Shown here: one piece after another, positions 9,618 to 18,133 of the stretch
How positions within the stretch are numbered: the stretch's first letter is position 1
How the letters are laid out: every line of letters starts with the position of its first letter
Assembly: GCF_016236915.1 (NCBI RefSeq)
Contig: NZ_JAEHOK010000001.1
Span: forward strand, 283,217-347,216
Direction of reading: 5' to 3'
DNA from: Salegentibacter maritimus
GTDB taxonomy: Bacteria; Bacteroidota; Bacteroidia; Flavobacteriales; Flavobacteriaceae
Length of the DNA stretch: 64,000 nt
Program-made: the position numbers and the translations under genes
Notes under the pieces: model-generated
What the model saw: the letters and a program-made list of their open reading frames with translations, nothing else
The model's database searches: none
What the model was told of the DNA's origin: nothing

Positions 9618-9941
9618 ATGTTTGGAGATATGATGGGTATGATGAATAAAATAAAAGAAACCCAGCAAAAAGTTGAAGAAACTAAAGAACGATTAAAAAC
9701 CGTTAGCATTGAAGAAAAATCAACCGACGGCTTACTAAGCGTAACCATTACCGCCACTCGTGAGATTAAAAATATAAATATTGCCGACGAGTTACTTGAG
9801 GATAAAGAGCAATTAGAAGATTATTTGGTACTTACTTTAAACAAAGCCATTGCCAAAGCTTCTGATATCCATGAAAAAGAACTTGCCGCAGTTGCCAAAG
9901 ATGGAATGCCAGACATTCCAGGAATGGATATGCTTAAGTAA
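9618..9941 (+). CDS. YbaB/EbfC-family nucleoid-associated protein
   Basis: 107 residues from ATG 9618. It opens [20 protein letters not shown], then has a charged helix and a beta-sheet core ([15 protein letters not shown]), ending in a Met/Pro-rich tail [10 protein letters not shown]. YbaB proteins are small dimers that bind DNA without strong sequence preference. Elsewhere they sit next to recR or dnaX, but not here. The -7-like box TAAATTTG is about 40 bp upstream, and the purine-rich AGAGAC precedes the start. Confidence 0.9.
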   Translation: MFGDMMGMMNKIKETQQKVEETKERLKTVSIEEKSTDGLLSVTITATREIKNINIADELLEDKEQLEDYLVLTLNKAIAKASDIHEKELAAVAKDGMPDIPGMDMLK

Positions 9942-10028
9942 TTTTATTCGAGAATCGAGATTTATCCCGATAATTATCGAGACTTCTAAGAGGCTCACCA
10001 CGGGTTATTTACTATTCAGTTAAAAAAC

Positions 10029-10070
10029 AAACACCTCACAGACTCTAAAATCTGTGAGGTGTTTATTTTT
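10029..10070. terminator. Bidirectional terminator between YbaB and threonine aldolase genes
   Basis: A perfect 14-bp stem, AAACACCTCACAGA / TCTGTGAGGTGTTT, with an 8-nt loop and flanking A and T runs, sits between two convergent genes. Confidence 0.85.
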
Positions 10071-10091
10071 AGGTTATTTTACCTAAGTCTC

Positions 10092-11120
10092 TTATAGTTT
10101 AAGTTCCTTAAGCACCTTCAAAAATTTCTGGTGCATTTCTTCGGAATAATCTAAATGGGTGACTATTCTTAATTTTCCCTGCCCCATATTGCTTATCCTA
10201 ATATTTTCTTTTGCCAGATTTTTCATAAATGCAGCTTCATCTGAAGCCTTTTTAAGATAAAAAATAACAATATTGGTTTCTACTTCTTCCACTTCGCCAA
10301 CATAACTAGCGGTTCCCAGCGTTTTAGCTATATCGGCAGCCCTTTTATGGTCTTCGGCCAGGCGTTCTACATGATTATCCAGGGCGTAAATACCGGCTGC
10401 TGCCATAAAACCAACCTGTCGCATTCCGCCGCCTAAAACTTTACGAACCCTAATGGCATTTTTCATTATTTTTTTGCCTCCAATTAATACAGAACCCATA
10501 GGGGTCCCAAGTCCTTTAGAGAGACAAACCGAGATAGTATCGAATAATTTCCCGTAATTCCTGGGATCTTCATTTTGAGCAACCAGCGCATTAAAAAGCC
10601 TTGCTCCATCCAGGTGAAGGTCCAGGTTATGGGTATTACAAACTTTTCTTATTCTTTTAATCTCCTCCAAATCATAGCAGGCTCCGCCCCCTTTATTAGT
10701 AGTGTTTTCCAAACAAACCAAACTGGTAAGAGGGCTATGATAAAAATCTGGAGGGTTGATACTTTCTTCAACCTGTGCAGCAGTAATCATTCCACGGTCG
10801 CCGTCTACCAATTTACAGGAAACTCCGCTGTTAAACGAAGCTCCTCCCCCTTCATAATTAAAAACATGCGCCCATTTATCACAAATAAGCTGCTCGGCCG
10901 GTTGTGTATGTAATTTTATAGCGGCCTGGTTCGCCATACTCCCGGTTGGAAAAAATAACGCTTCATCCATTCCAAACATTTTTGCCAGTTTTTCTTCCAA
11001 AGCATTTACACCAGGATCTTCCTTGTACACATCATCACCAACTTCAGCACCTATTATGGCTTTTAACATCCCACTGGTAGGACGGGTTACAGTATCACTT
11101 CTAAGGTCTATTTCTTTCAT
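10092..11120 (-). CDS. ltaE: Low-specificity L-threonine aldolase
   Basis: 342 residues from ATG 11120. The opening MKEIDLRSDTVTRPTSGML is diagnostic for threonine aldolases. LHLDGARLFNA carries the PLP-ring Asp, and CLSKGLGTPMGS holds the PLP lysine. The enzyme splits threonine or allo-threonine to glycine and acetaldehyde. It is a single gene ending at a strong bidirectional terminator. Length and motifs are normal. Confidence 0.93.
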   Translation of the reverse strand: MKEIDLRSDTVTRPTSGMLKAIIGAEVGDDVYKEDPGVNALEEKLAKMFGMDEALFFPTGSMANQAAIKLHTQPAEQLICDKWAHVFNYEGGGASFNSGVSCKLVDGDRGMITAAQVEESINPPDFYHSPLTSLVCLENTTNKGGGACYDLEEIKRIRKVCNTHNLDLHLDGARLFNALVAQNEDPRNYGKLFDTISVCLSKGLGTPMGSVLIGGKKIMKNAIRVRKVLGGGMRQVGFMAAAGIYALDNHVERLAEDHKRAADIAKTLGTASYVGEVEEVETNIVIFYLKKASDEAAFMKNLAKENIRISNMGQGKLRIVTHLDYSEEMHQKFLKVLKELKL

Positions 11121-11407
11121 AAAATATATTTTGACTTAATTCGAAATATAAATATTCATTTTTTATAGGAAGTTTAAGCTCTTAAGCTCTAAAAATCCAA
11201 TTTAATACTTTCCCTATTATTCTCTTAAATTTTCCTTCTTCAAAATGAAATGATCAAATTTCAGCAAGTGAGAAACTGACTAACAGGAGAATAAGTCTAA
11301 AGCCTTTCTTTTAGGGCAATTTCAGGAAATTTTAAAACTATAAAAATATCGTTAAATAGTTTCCCGGCCTATTCTTAAATTCTATTTTTACTTTAAAATT
11401 TAGATGT

Positions 11408-12506
11408 ATGATTACACACGAGCATATTAGAGATCTTAGAGAGCGCCTTGGTGCGTTAAGGAGGTATCTTTGACATTGATGCCAAGAAAATAGAAATCAC
11501 CAATCAGGAGGAAAAAACTTTTGCTCCAGATTTTTGGGATGACCCCAAAAAAGCCGAGATCATTATGCGTGATCTTAATTCTGAAAAACAATGGGTGGAA
11601 GAATTTGAGAAATCTGAAACCCTGGTAGAGGACCTGGATATTCTTTATGAGTTTTATAAAGAAGGTGAAGCAGGCGAACACGATGTTATTGAGAAGAATG
11701 AGCAGGCTTTGGCGCTTATTGAAGACCTTGAGTTTAAAAATATGCTTTCTGAAGAAGGCGATAAGCTAAGCGCTGTTTTACAGATCACTGCAGGCGCGGG
11801 TGGTACCGAGAGTTGCGACTGGGCTCAAATGCTTATGCGCATGTACCTGATGTGGGCCGAAAAACGCAATTTTAAGGTCAAAGAATTAAACTATCAGGCA
11901 GGGGATGTTGCGGGCATAAAAACAGTTACCTTAGAGATTGAAGGGGAATTTGCATTTGGATGGTTAAAAGGTGAGAATGGTGTACATAGATTGGTAAGGA
12001 TTTCTCCATTTGATAGCAATGCAAAACGACATACTTCTTTTGCCTCCGTTTATGTGTACCCACTGGCCGATGATTCTATAGAAATAGACATCAATCCGTC
12101 AGAAATTTCCTGGGAAACCATGCGTTCCTCAGGTGCGGGAGGACAAAATGTGAATAAGGTAGAAACAGCAGTTAGGTTGCGCCACGCTCCTACCGGGATT
12201 GTTGTTGAGAATTCAGAAACCCGATCTCAACTGGAAAACAAGACCAAGGCTATGCAGCTTTTAAAGAGTCAGTTATATGAAATTGAACTTCAAAAGCAAC
12301 AGGCACAACGTAGGGAAATTGAAGATTCTAAAATGAAGATAGAATGGGGGTCGCAAATTAGAAATTATGTGATGCATCCTTATAAACTGGTTAAAGATGT
12401 AAGAACAGCAGAAGAAACCGGAAATGTAGATGCTGTAATGAACGGGGAAATTGATGTTTTCCTGAAAGCTTTTTTAATGATGATGGGACAACGGCAGGAA
12501 GATTGA
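11408..12506 (+). CDS. prfB: Peptide chain release factor 2, expressed by programmed +1 frameshift
   Basis: The start is ATG 11408. Zero-frame reading gives 21 codons (MITHEHIRDLRERLGALRRYL) and then meets TGA at 11471-11473. A +1 shift onto GAC (11472-11474) continues for 344 residues to the stop at 12506, making 365 residues, the length of E. coli RF2. The second segment carries the release motif GGQ in SGAGGQNVNKVET and the RF2 stop-recognition motif SPF in RISPFDSNAKRH. RF2 ends translation at UGA and UAA. The frameshift is autoregulatory: low RF2 allows the shift at its own UGA. The downstream frame alone would lack the first domain. Confidence 0.95.
11458..11474 (+). other. prfB programmed +1 frameshift site
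   Basis: The sequence AAGGAGGTATCTTTGAC contains a Shine-Dalgarno-like AAGGAGG, a 3-nt spacer, the slippery Leu codon CTT and the stop TGA followed by C. This is the classical RF2 recoding element. The SD-like core is stronger than that found before almost any start codon in this window. Confidence 0.93.
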
Positions 12507-12573
12507 TAGATTTCTGCCATTATATTTTAGATTTAAAATTTATTGTTTATTTTAAAATCGTAAAAAACAAATT

Positions 12574-12915
12574 ATGATCACTGTTTATCACAATCCAAGA
12601 TGTAAAAAATCTAGAGAGGGCTTGGAACTTGTAAAAAACTCTGGAAAAGAATATCAAGTTAGAGAGTACCTAAAAGAGCCTCTTTCAGAAGAAGAACTAG
12701 GTAAAGTTTTAGAAAAATTAAGCTTTTATCCAATGCAACTAATTCGTAGTAATGAGAAAATTTGGAAAGAAAATTATAAAAACAAAGATTTAAGCGACAA
12801 AGAGTTAATTACTGTAATGGTAGAGAACCCAAAACTTATTGAAAGGCCCATTGTAGAAACATCTAACACAGCTGTAGTAGGTAGACCTAGCTCTAATATT
12901 GAAGATATATTGTAA
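12574..12915 (+). CDS. arsC: Arsenate reductase (glutaredoxin-coupled ArsC family)
   Basis: 113 residues from ATG 12574. Active-site Cys C10 sits in YHNPRCKKSR, and the family signature LIERPIV with downstream GRP is present. It reduces arsenate to arsenite using glutathione/glutaredoxin-type electron donors. No ars repressor or efflux gene is nearby, so it may belong to the broader Spx/ArsC-like reductase group in this phylum. Confidence 0.87.
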   Translation: MITVYHNPRCKKSREGLELVKNSGKEYQVREYLKEPLSEEELGKVLEKLSFYPMQLIRSNEKIWKENYKNKDLSDKELITVMVENPKLIERPIVETSNTAVVGRPSSNIEDIL

Positions 12916-12945
12916 GTAAAGTAAATATATCAAAGCACTAAAGAA

Positions 12946-13320
12946 ATGAAAACTCAACATAAAATAGCAATAGTAGGTGGTATCGCCGGTTTTATAGCGG
13001 CAGGCTTTATTTATTCCCAATTTCACCTAAACAGAAAAAGCAGAAAAGAACTTATTGAAATTGCCAGGGAGCTTGCCTATACCTGGAAAAAAGAACTGGA
13101 TCTTAATTTTGAACAAACCGAAAAACTTGAGGATCTAATAATTGAATACACGCTTAAGAAAAATGAAATTATAAATGCTACCGCATTACATGAAGATGAT
13201 ATTATTTTCAAACTAAAATCTATTCAACAAGCAGAACACACAAAGCTGCAAAAAATAATGACAGGAAAACAATTTCAGAAATACTTAGAATTAAATAAAA
13301 AAATTAGTCAAAGGTCTTAA
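12946..13320 (+). CDS. Small membrane-anchored Spy/CpxP-like protein
   Basis: 124 residues from ATG 12946. One N-terminal membrane helix (about 8-26) is followed by a helical, charged outer domain with paired patterns LNFEQTEKLEDLI and MTGKQFQKYLEL that resemble the LTxxQ repeats of Spy/CpxP and Bacteroidota heavy-metal-sensor proteins. That suggests an antiparallel helical chaperone or sensor. It starts 30 bp after arsC on the same strand. No function is proven, and the family call is by pattern. Confidence 0.55.
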   Translation: MKTQHKIAIVGGIAGFIAAGFIYSQFHLNRKSRKELIEIARELAYTWKKELDLNFEQTEKLEDLIIEYTLKKNEIINATALHEDDIIFKLKSIQQAEHTKLQKIMTGKQFQKYLELNKKISQRS

Positions 13321-13439
13321 GAACTGATTTTCAATCAAAAAAAACTCGATTTAACAATCTAAATCAATATTTAACGTGAGTTTAACCCACATTGCGTTAA
13401 ACCATTTTAAGAATTTAAGGTCTAAGAATAAAAAATTCT

Positions 13440-15968
13440 ATGACCACCAAAATCTTTTACACGCTAAGCCTGGCGTTTTTTCTTTGTTTTAATTTTAGCA
13501 GTTTTGCACAAACTTCCGGTAATTCTTACGAAATCTCCGGAAAAGTAATGGACAACGAACTAAATGTTCCATTAGAATATGCGACAATTTCAGTTGTTGA
13601 TGTTAATAATCCAGAAAATGTTAATGGAGGCATCACTAACAATAAGGGTGTTTTTAAAATTGAAGTAGCACCCGGAACTTATAATATTGTTGTAGAATTT
13701 ATTTCTTACGAAACCAAACGATTCAATAATCGTAAGATTAATGCAGATTTAAATCTACAAACCATAGAACTTGGAGTAAGTTCTGATAATCTGGATGAAG
13801 TAATTGTTCGTGCTGAGACCACTCAGGTTGATATTAGGCTGGATAAAAAAATATATAATATCGGAAAAGACCTTACCACTGCAGGTGGTACTGTAAGTGA
13901 CGCCCTAAACAATGTTCCTTCTATTTCGGTAGATATTGAGGGCGGAATAAGCTTAAGGGGAAATGATAATGTGAGAATTCTTATTAATGGTAAACCTTCA
14001 GCAATGGCAGGTTTTGGCAATACCGATGTTTTAAGTCAATTACCGGCTGAAGCTATAGAGCGCGTAGAAGTAATTACATCTCCTTCTGCCCGGTATGATG
14101 CCGAGGGTACTGCAGGTATTATCAATATTATTCTTAGAAAAAAAGAAACACTTGGCTTTAATGGCTCTGTTACTGTAAATGGTGGGATTCCTGAAAATGG
14201 GAGTATTTCTGCCAACCTAAACTATCGTACCGATAAATACAACCTGTTCACCACTACAGGGTACAGGTATTCAGAGTCGCCCGGTTATGGTTTCTTCGAC
14301 ACGCGATTTTTTGACCCAAGAACAGATATTATTTTAGACAGCCTAAAGTACGATCGAAATATTGAAGATAGGGACTACAACAGGATAAACCGTGGTTTCA
14401 ACACTAATGTTGGAATGGAATACTACCTATCTGACATGTCTTCAATAACCGGTGCTGTATTTTATAGACTTGGTGATGACAGAGATGTTACCAATAATAT
14501 GAACGACTACCTATTGGGAGATACCGAGCTTTTAGGAACTAACAGAAGGGAAGTTGAAAATGAAGAGGATGAAAGTATCCAGTTCTCCCTTAATTATGTA
14601 AAAAAGTTCGATAATAAAGGGCATAAACTTACCGCCGATTTTCAGTTTGAAAATGATAGTGAAACTGAAGACGCTTTCATAAATGAGTTCACCACCTATA
14701 ACAATACAGAAAATGCGACTATAGATATACCATCTGAATCTACCCTTACCAAAGAAGATAAAAAAGAATATTTAATACAGGCAGATTATGTATTACCTAT
14801 TGGCGAGGAGTCACAATTTGAAGCGGGATACCGTGGTAATTTTGAAAACGAAATAACAGATTATAAACTATTTCAGGAAAACAATCCTGGCGAGTTTATA
14901 CTGAATAAAAACCAGACCAATGTTTTTGACTATTCTGAAAATGTGCAGGCTTTGTATACACAATACGGTACTAAATTTGGAAACTTCAGCTTTCTTCTTG
15001 GTTTAAGATTAGAAAACACCAACCTACAAGGAAAAATTGATTCAGAATTAACTGAAGCCGAATTGCAGGAAGAGTTTTCATTCGATATAGATACAGATTT
15101 TAACAACGACTATCTTGGCCTATTCCCTACCCTAAATCTTATTTATGAGCTTGGTGAAGATGAAAATTTGACCCTAGGGTATAACCGAAGAATAAACAGA
15201 CCAAGAGGTTGGTATATAAACCCTTTCCCTTCAAGAAGCAGCCGTAATAACATCTTCCAGGGAAATCCAAATCTAAATCCGGCATTTTCTAACGCTTTTG
15301 ATTTAGGTTACTTAAAAAAATGGGATAAGTTCACCCTAACTTCTTCTATTTACTATCAAAGAGAAACCGATGCTTTCCAAAGAGTAAGAGAAGAAGTGTT
15401 TATTAGCGGCCCATCTGGAGAACAAATTGAGGTGATAAGAAGCATCCCATTTAATCTTGCGACAAACGACAGAATGGGTGGTGAATTAGGTTTTCTTTAC
15501 AATCCGGCAGATTGGCTAAGACTTAACGGAAGCGTGAATGTTTTCCGTTTTAAACTGGACGGAGAATTTAATGGAAACGATTATAGCCAGGATAACTCAA
15601 GTTGGTTTGGTAGGTTTAGCTCAAAAGTTACCTTACCACTAAAAATAGATTGGCAAACCAATTTATTTTATCGCGGGCCTTCAGACGAAATTCAGGGAAC
15701 CCAGGATGGAATTCTAAATGTGGACCTGGCTTTCAGCAAAGAAATTCTAAACGATAAAGCCACACTTTCCTTAAACGTAAGGGATATATTTAACGGTAGA
15801 AAAAGAACCAGCTTTACCTCTACAGAATTTTTTAACCAGGATAGTGAATTTCAGTGGAGACAGGGACAGTCTGTAAATGTTTCTCTAATTTACAGGTTTA
15901 ACCAACAAAAACGCGAACAGCGACGTAGTAATGGAAATCAGGACTTTGATGAAGGTTTTGAAGGGTAA
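13440..15968 (+). CDS. TonB-dependent receptor-like outer membrane protein with CarboxypepD regulatory domain
   Basis: 842 residues. It has a signal peptide MTTKIFYTLSLAFFLCFNFSSFAQ, a carboxypeptidase-like regulatory fold (about 30-110; EYATISVVD, FKIEVAPGTYNIVVEFISYE), a plug (about 115-225; LNNVPSISVDIEGGISLRGN, then INIILRKK) and an outer-membrane barrel of the OMP_b-brl_3 type ending in SLIYRFNQQK. These barrels import or process large substrates in Bacteroidota, but no SusD partner is adjacent, so the substrate is unknown. The gene stands alone and a MITE-like repeat follows directly. Confidence 0.88.
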   Translation: MTTKIFYTLSLAFFLCFNFSSFAQTSGNSYEISGKVMDNELNVPLEYATISVVDVNNPENVNGGITNNKGVFKIEVAPGTYNIVVEFISYETKRFNNRKINADLNLQTIELGVSSDNLDEVIVRAETTQVDIRLDKKIYNIGKDLTTAGGTVSDALNNVPSISVDIEGGISLRGNDNVRILINGKPSAMAGFGNTDVLSQLPAEAIERVEVITSPSARYDAEGTAGIINIILRKKETLGFNGSVTVNGGIPENGSISANLNYRTDKYNLFTTTGYRYSESPGYGFFDTRFFDPRTDIILDSLKYDRNIEDRDYNRINRGFNTNVGMEYYLSDMSSITGAVFYRLGDDRDVTNNMNDYLLGDTELLGTNRREVENEEDESIQFSLNYVKKFDNKGHKLTADFQFENDSETEDAFINEFTTYNNTENATIDIPSESTLTKEDKKEYLIQADYVLPIGEESQFEAGYRGNFENEITDYKLFQENNPGEFILNKNQTNVFDYSENVQALYTQYGTKFGNFSFLLGLRLENTNLQGKIDSELTEAELQEEFSFDIDTDFNNDYLGLFPTLNLIYELGEDENLTLGYNRRINRPRGWYINPFPSRSSRNNIFQGNPNLNPAFSNAFDLGYLKKWDKFTLTSSIYYQRETDAFQRVREEVFISGPSGEQIEVIRSIPFNLATNDRMGGELGFLYNPADWLRLNGSVNVFRFKLDGEFNGNDYSQDNSSWFGRFSSKVTLPLKIDWQTNLFYRGPSDEIQGTQDGILNVDLAFSKEILNDKATLSLNVRDIFNGRKRTSFTSTEFFNQDSEFQWRQGQSVNVSLIYRFNQQKREQRRSNGNQDFDEGFEG

Positions 15969-15977
15969 TTATAAGAA

Positions 15978-16100
15978 GCTGTCTGAAAAGGTTTTAAAAG
16001 CGTCATCTTGAATTTATTTCAAGATCTAACTGTTGGTAATTAAAAACATGTTAGAAGCTGAAATAAGTTCAGCTTGACGAGAATAGACTTTTCAGACAGC
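15978..16100. mobile_element. MITE-like element B, copy B1
   Basis: 123 bp bounded by perfect 13-bp terminal inverted repeats GCTGTCTGAAAAG / CTTTTCAGACAGC, with no coding capacity. The reverse complement is nearly identical to the element at 44584-44731 apart from one inserted block. It lies between the receptor gene and a small convergent membrane gene. Confidence 0.8.
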
Positions 16101-16130
16101 CTCCTTCTAATTTCACAAAAACAAAGCATA

Positions 16131-16162
16131 AAAAAAAGGGACTTTAATAGTCCCTTTTTTTT
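16131..16162. terminator. Terminator overlapping the end of a small membrane gene
   Basis: The hairpin AAAAAAAGGGACT / AGTCCCTTTTTTTT with a 5-nt loop serves the small gene at 16161 (minus) and could also stop readthrough from the receptor gene. Confidence 0.8.
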
Positions 16163-16337
16163 ATGCTTTTTCTTCTTTTGCCTTTTTCCTTGCTTCTTTC
16201 TTTTCTTTAAGCAATTCTCCAACCGAACCGCCTATCCAATAAGGTAAAATAGCCATTAGGAAAATCATAAGCCAGAATCCCATAGTTAAAATAACCAGGA
16301 AAGCCAGAAAACCGAGATATTGATCGAATTCGAACAT
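16161..16337 (-). CDS. Small membrane protein of unknown function (58 aa)
   Basis: Start at ATG 16337; an in-frame TTG three codons earlier is weaker. Two hydrophobic stretches, FLAFLVILTMGFWLMIFLMA and a short PYWIGG turn, are followed by a strongly basic/acidic helix EKKEARKKAKEEKA. A terminator is placed precisely at its stop codon, which supports a real gene. No function can be assigned. Confidence 0.65.
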   Translation of the reverse strand: MFEFDQYLGFLAFLVILTMGFWLMIFLMAILPYWIGGSVGELLKEKKEARKKAKEEKA

Positions 16338-16521
16338 AATTACCAAATTTTTTTGATCTGGTCAAATATACTAAGCTTTGGCGGCTTATCACAATTAAAT
16401 TTTCAGAAATTACAAAAGACCTGATTAACATTAGGAAAATTAAAGTCTAAATTCTCTTTATTTATTCCTTTAAAATGCCGTTAACTTGTAAATTTGTGTT
16501 GTCACAACTAATATAACAATT

Positions 16522-17919
16522 ATGGATTATAGAATAGAGAAAGATACCATAGGTGAAGTAAAAGTACCCTCAGATAAACTTTGGGGTGCTCAAACCGAAC
16601 GTTCCAGAAACAATTTTAAAATTGGGCCTGCCGGGAGTATGCCATTGGAAATAGTTTACGGCTTTGCTTACCTAAAAAAAGCCGCTGCATATACAAATAG
16701 CGAACTAGGTGTTTTACCTGAAGAAAAAAGAGATTTAATTGCCCAGGTATGCGACGAAATACTTCAAGGCAAACACGACGATCAGTTCCCATTGGTTATT
16801 TGGCAAACCGGTAGTGGAACTCAAAGTAATATGAATTTAAACGAGGTAATTGCCAATCGTGCCCACCAATTGGCAGGAAAAAAACTTGGAGAAGGCGAAA
16901 AAACACTTCAGCCTAACGACGATGTAAACAAATCGCAATCTTCTAATGACACCTTTCCTACCGGAATGCATATTGCCGCGTATCAAAAAATTATAGCTGT
17001 AACACTTCCAGGTGTAAAACAATTACGTAATACACTTAAGAAAAAATCAGAAGAGTTTAAAGAGGTTGTTAAGATAGGTCGAACCCATTTTATGGATGCC
17101 ACTCCCCTTACCTTAGGACAAGAGTTTAGCGGTTACGTAGCCCAGTTGGATTACGGTATTAAAGCACTTGAAAATACCCTACCGCATTTGGCTGAATTAG
17201 CACTTGGTGGCACCGCTGTAGGAACCGGACTCAATACACCCGAAGGCTATTCTAAAAAGGTAGCTGAGTATATTGCCAAGTTCACCGAACTTCCTTTTGT
17301 TTCTGCCGGAAATAAATTTGAAGCTCTTGCTGCCCACGATGCATTTGTTGAAACTCATGGTGCCTTAAAACAACTGGCCGTATCTTTAAACAAAATAGGA
17401 AATGATATTAGAATGCTTTCTTCAGGGCCTAGAAGTGGAATTGGAGAAATAAACATTCCTGCAAACGAACCCGGTTCATCTATTATGCCCGGAAAAGTAA
17501 ATCCAACCCAATGTGAAGCTTTAACAATGGTTTGCGCCCAGGTTATGGGTAACGATGTTGCCATTGGTGTTGGCGGAATGCAAGGCCAATTTGAATTGAA
17601 CGTTTTTAAACCGGTAATGGCCGCTAACCTTTTACAAAGTGCAGAACTTATTGGTGATGCTTGTGCATCTTTTGATGTAAATTGCGCAAGTGGAATTGAA
17701 GCAAATACACCAAGAATCCAGGAGCATTTAAATAATTCTTTAATGTTGGTTACCGCTTTAAATACTAAAATTGGGTATTACAAAGCTGCAGAAATAGCCA
17801 ATAAAGCTCATAAAGATGGAACCACGCTTAAAGAAGCTGCGGTAGCATTAGGCCATCTTACTGAAGAGCAATTTGATGAGTGGGTACAACCTAAAGACAT
17901 GGTTGGAAATATAGAATAA
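16522..17919 (+). CDS. fumC: Class II fumarate hydratase
   Basis: 465 residues from ATG 16522. The fumarase/aspartase signature is [15 protein letters not shown], and [20 protein letters not shown] and [19 protein letters not shown] are the other two conserved regions. It is an iron-independent tetrameric enzyme interconverting fumarate and malate in the TCA cycle. The family length is normal. A -7 box TAAATTTG lies about 30 bp upstream and a strong terminator follows. Confidence 0.96.
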   Translation: MDYRIEKDTIGEVKVPSDKLWGAQTERSRNNFKIGPAGSMPLEIVYGFAYLKKAAAYTNSELGVLPEEKRDLIAQVCDEILQGKHDDQFPLVIWQTGSGTQSNMNLNEVIANRAHQLAGKKLGEGEKTLQPNDDVNKSQSSNDTFPTGMHIAAYQKIIAVTLPGVKQLRNTLKKKSEEFKEVVKIGRTHFMDATPLTLGQEFSGYVAQLDYGIKALENTLPHLAELALGGTAVGTGLNTPEGYSKKVAEYIAKFTELPFVSAGNKFEALAAHDAFVETHGALKQLAVSLNKIGNDIRMLSSGPRSGIGEINIPANEPGSSIMPGKVNPTQCEALTMVCAQVMGNDVAIGVGGMQGQFELNVFKPVMAANLLQSAELIGDACASFDVNCASGIEANTPRIQEHLNNSLMLVTALNTKIGYYKAAEIANKAHKDGTTLKEAAVALGHLTEEQFDEWVQPKDMVGNIE

Positions 17920-17943
17920 TTAATTCAAATTTCATAAAAACTA

Positions 17944-17976
17944 AAAAGCCTGTCTAAGAATTTTAGACAGGCTTTT
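17944..17976 (+). terminator. Rho-independent terminator of fumC
   Basis: A 14-bp stem AAAAGCCTGTCTAA / TTAGACAGGCTTTT with a 5-nt loop lies 24 bp after the fumC stop. Confidence 0.9.
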
Positions 17977-17985
17977 CCTATTAAT

Positions 17986-18090
17986 ATTAGTCATCCTGAA
18001 TTTATTTCAGAGCCTGCCCCGATTATTTATCGGGTATCTAAGTTGTTGACATTCGAAGCACATTAGAAGCTGAACCAAGTTCAGCTATAC
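17986..18090. repeat. Degenerate relative of element B (no terminal repeats)
   Basis: It contains the internal blocks of element B, TCATCCTGAATTTATTTCAG, a CCCCGATTATTTATCGGG hairpin like the one in the 44.6-kb copy, and ACATTAGAAGCTGAA..GTTCAGC, but lacks the GCTGTCTGAAAAG ends. It lies between convergent fumC and ccsA genes. Confidence 0.6.
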
Positions 18091-18133
18091 GAAAAAAGAA
18101 TTCAACAACTCTTCTCTAATTTAAACTCGAAAC

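Noticed and set aside
11436..11681. prfB as a gene starting at 11565 (MRDLNSEKQW) or as a frameshift mutation
   Set aside because: The upstream 21 codons, the SD-like AGGAGG and CTT-TGA-C make a complete programmed frameshift; the gene is intact.
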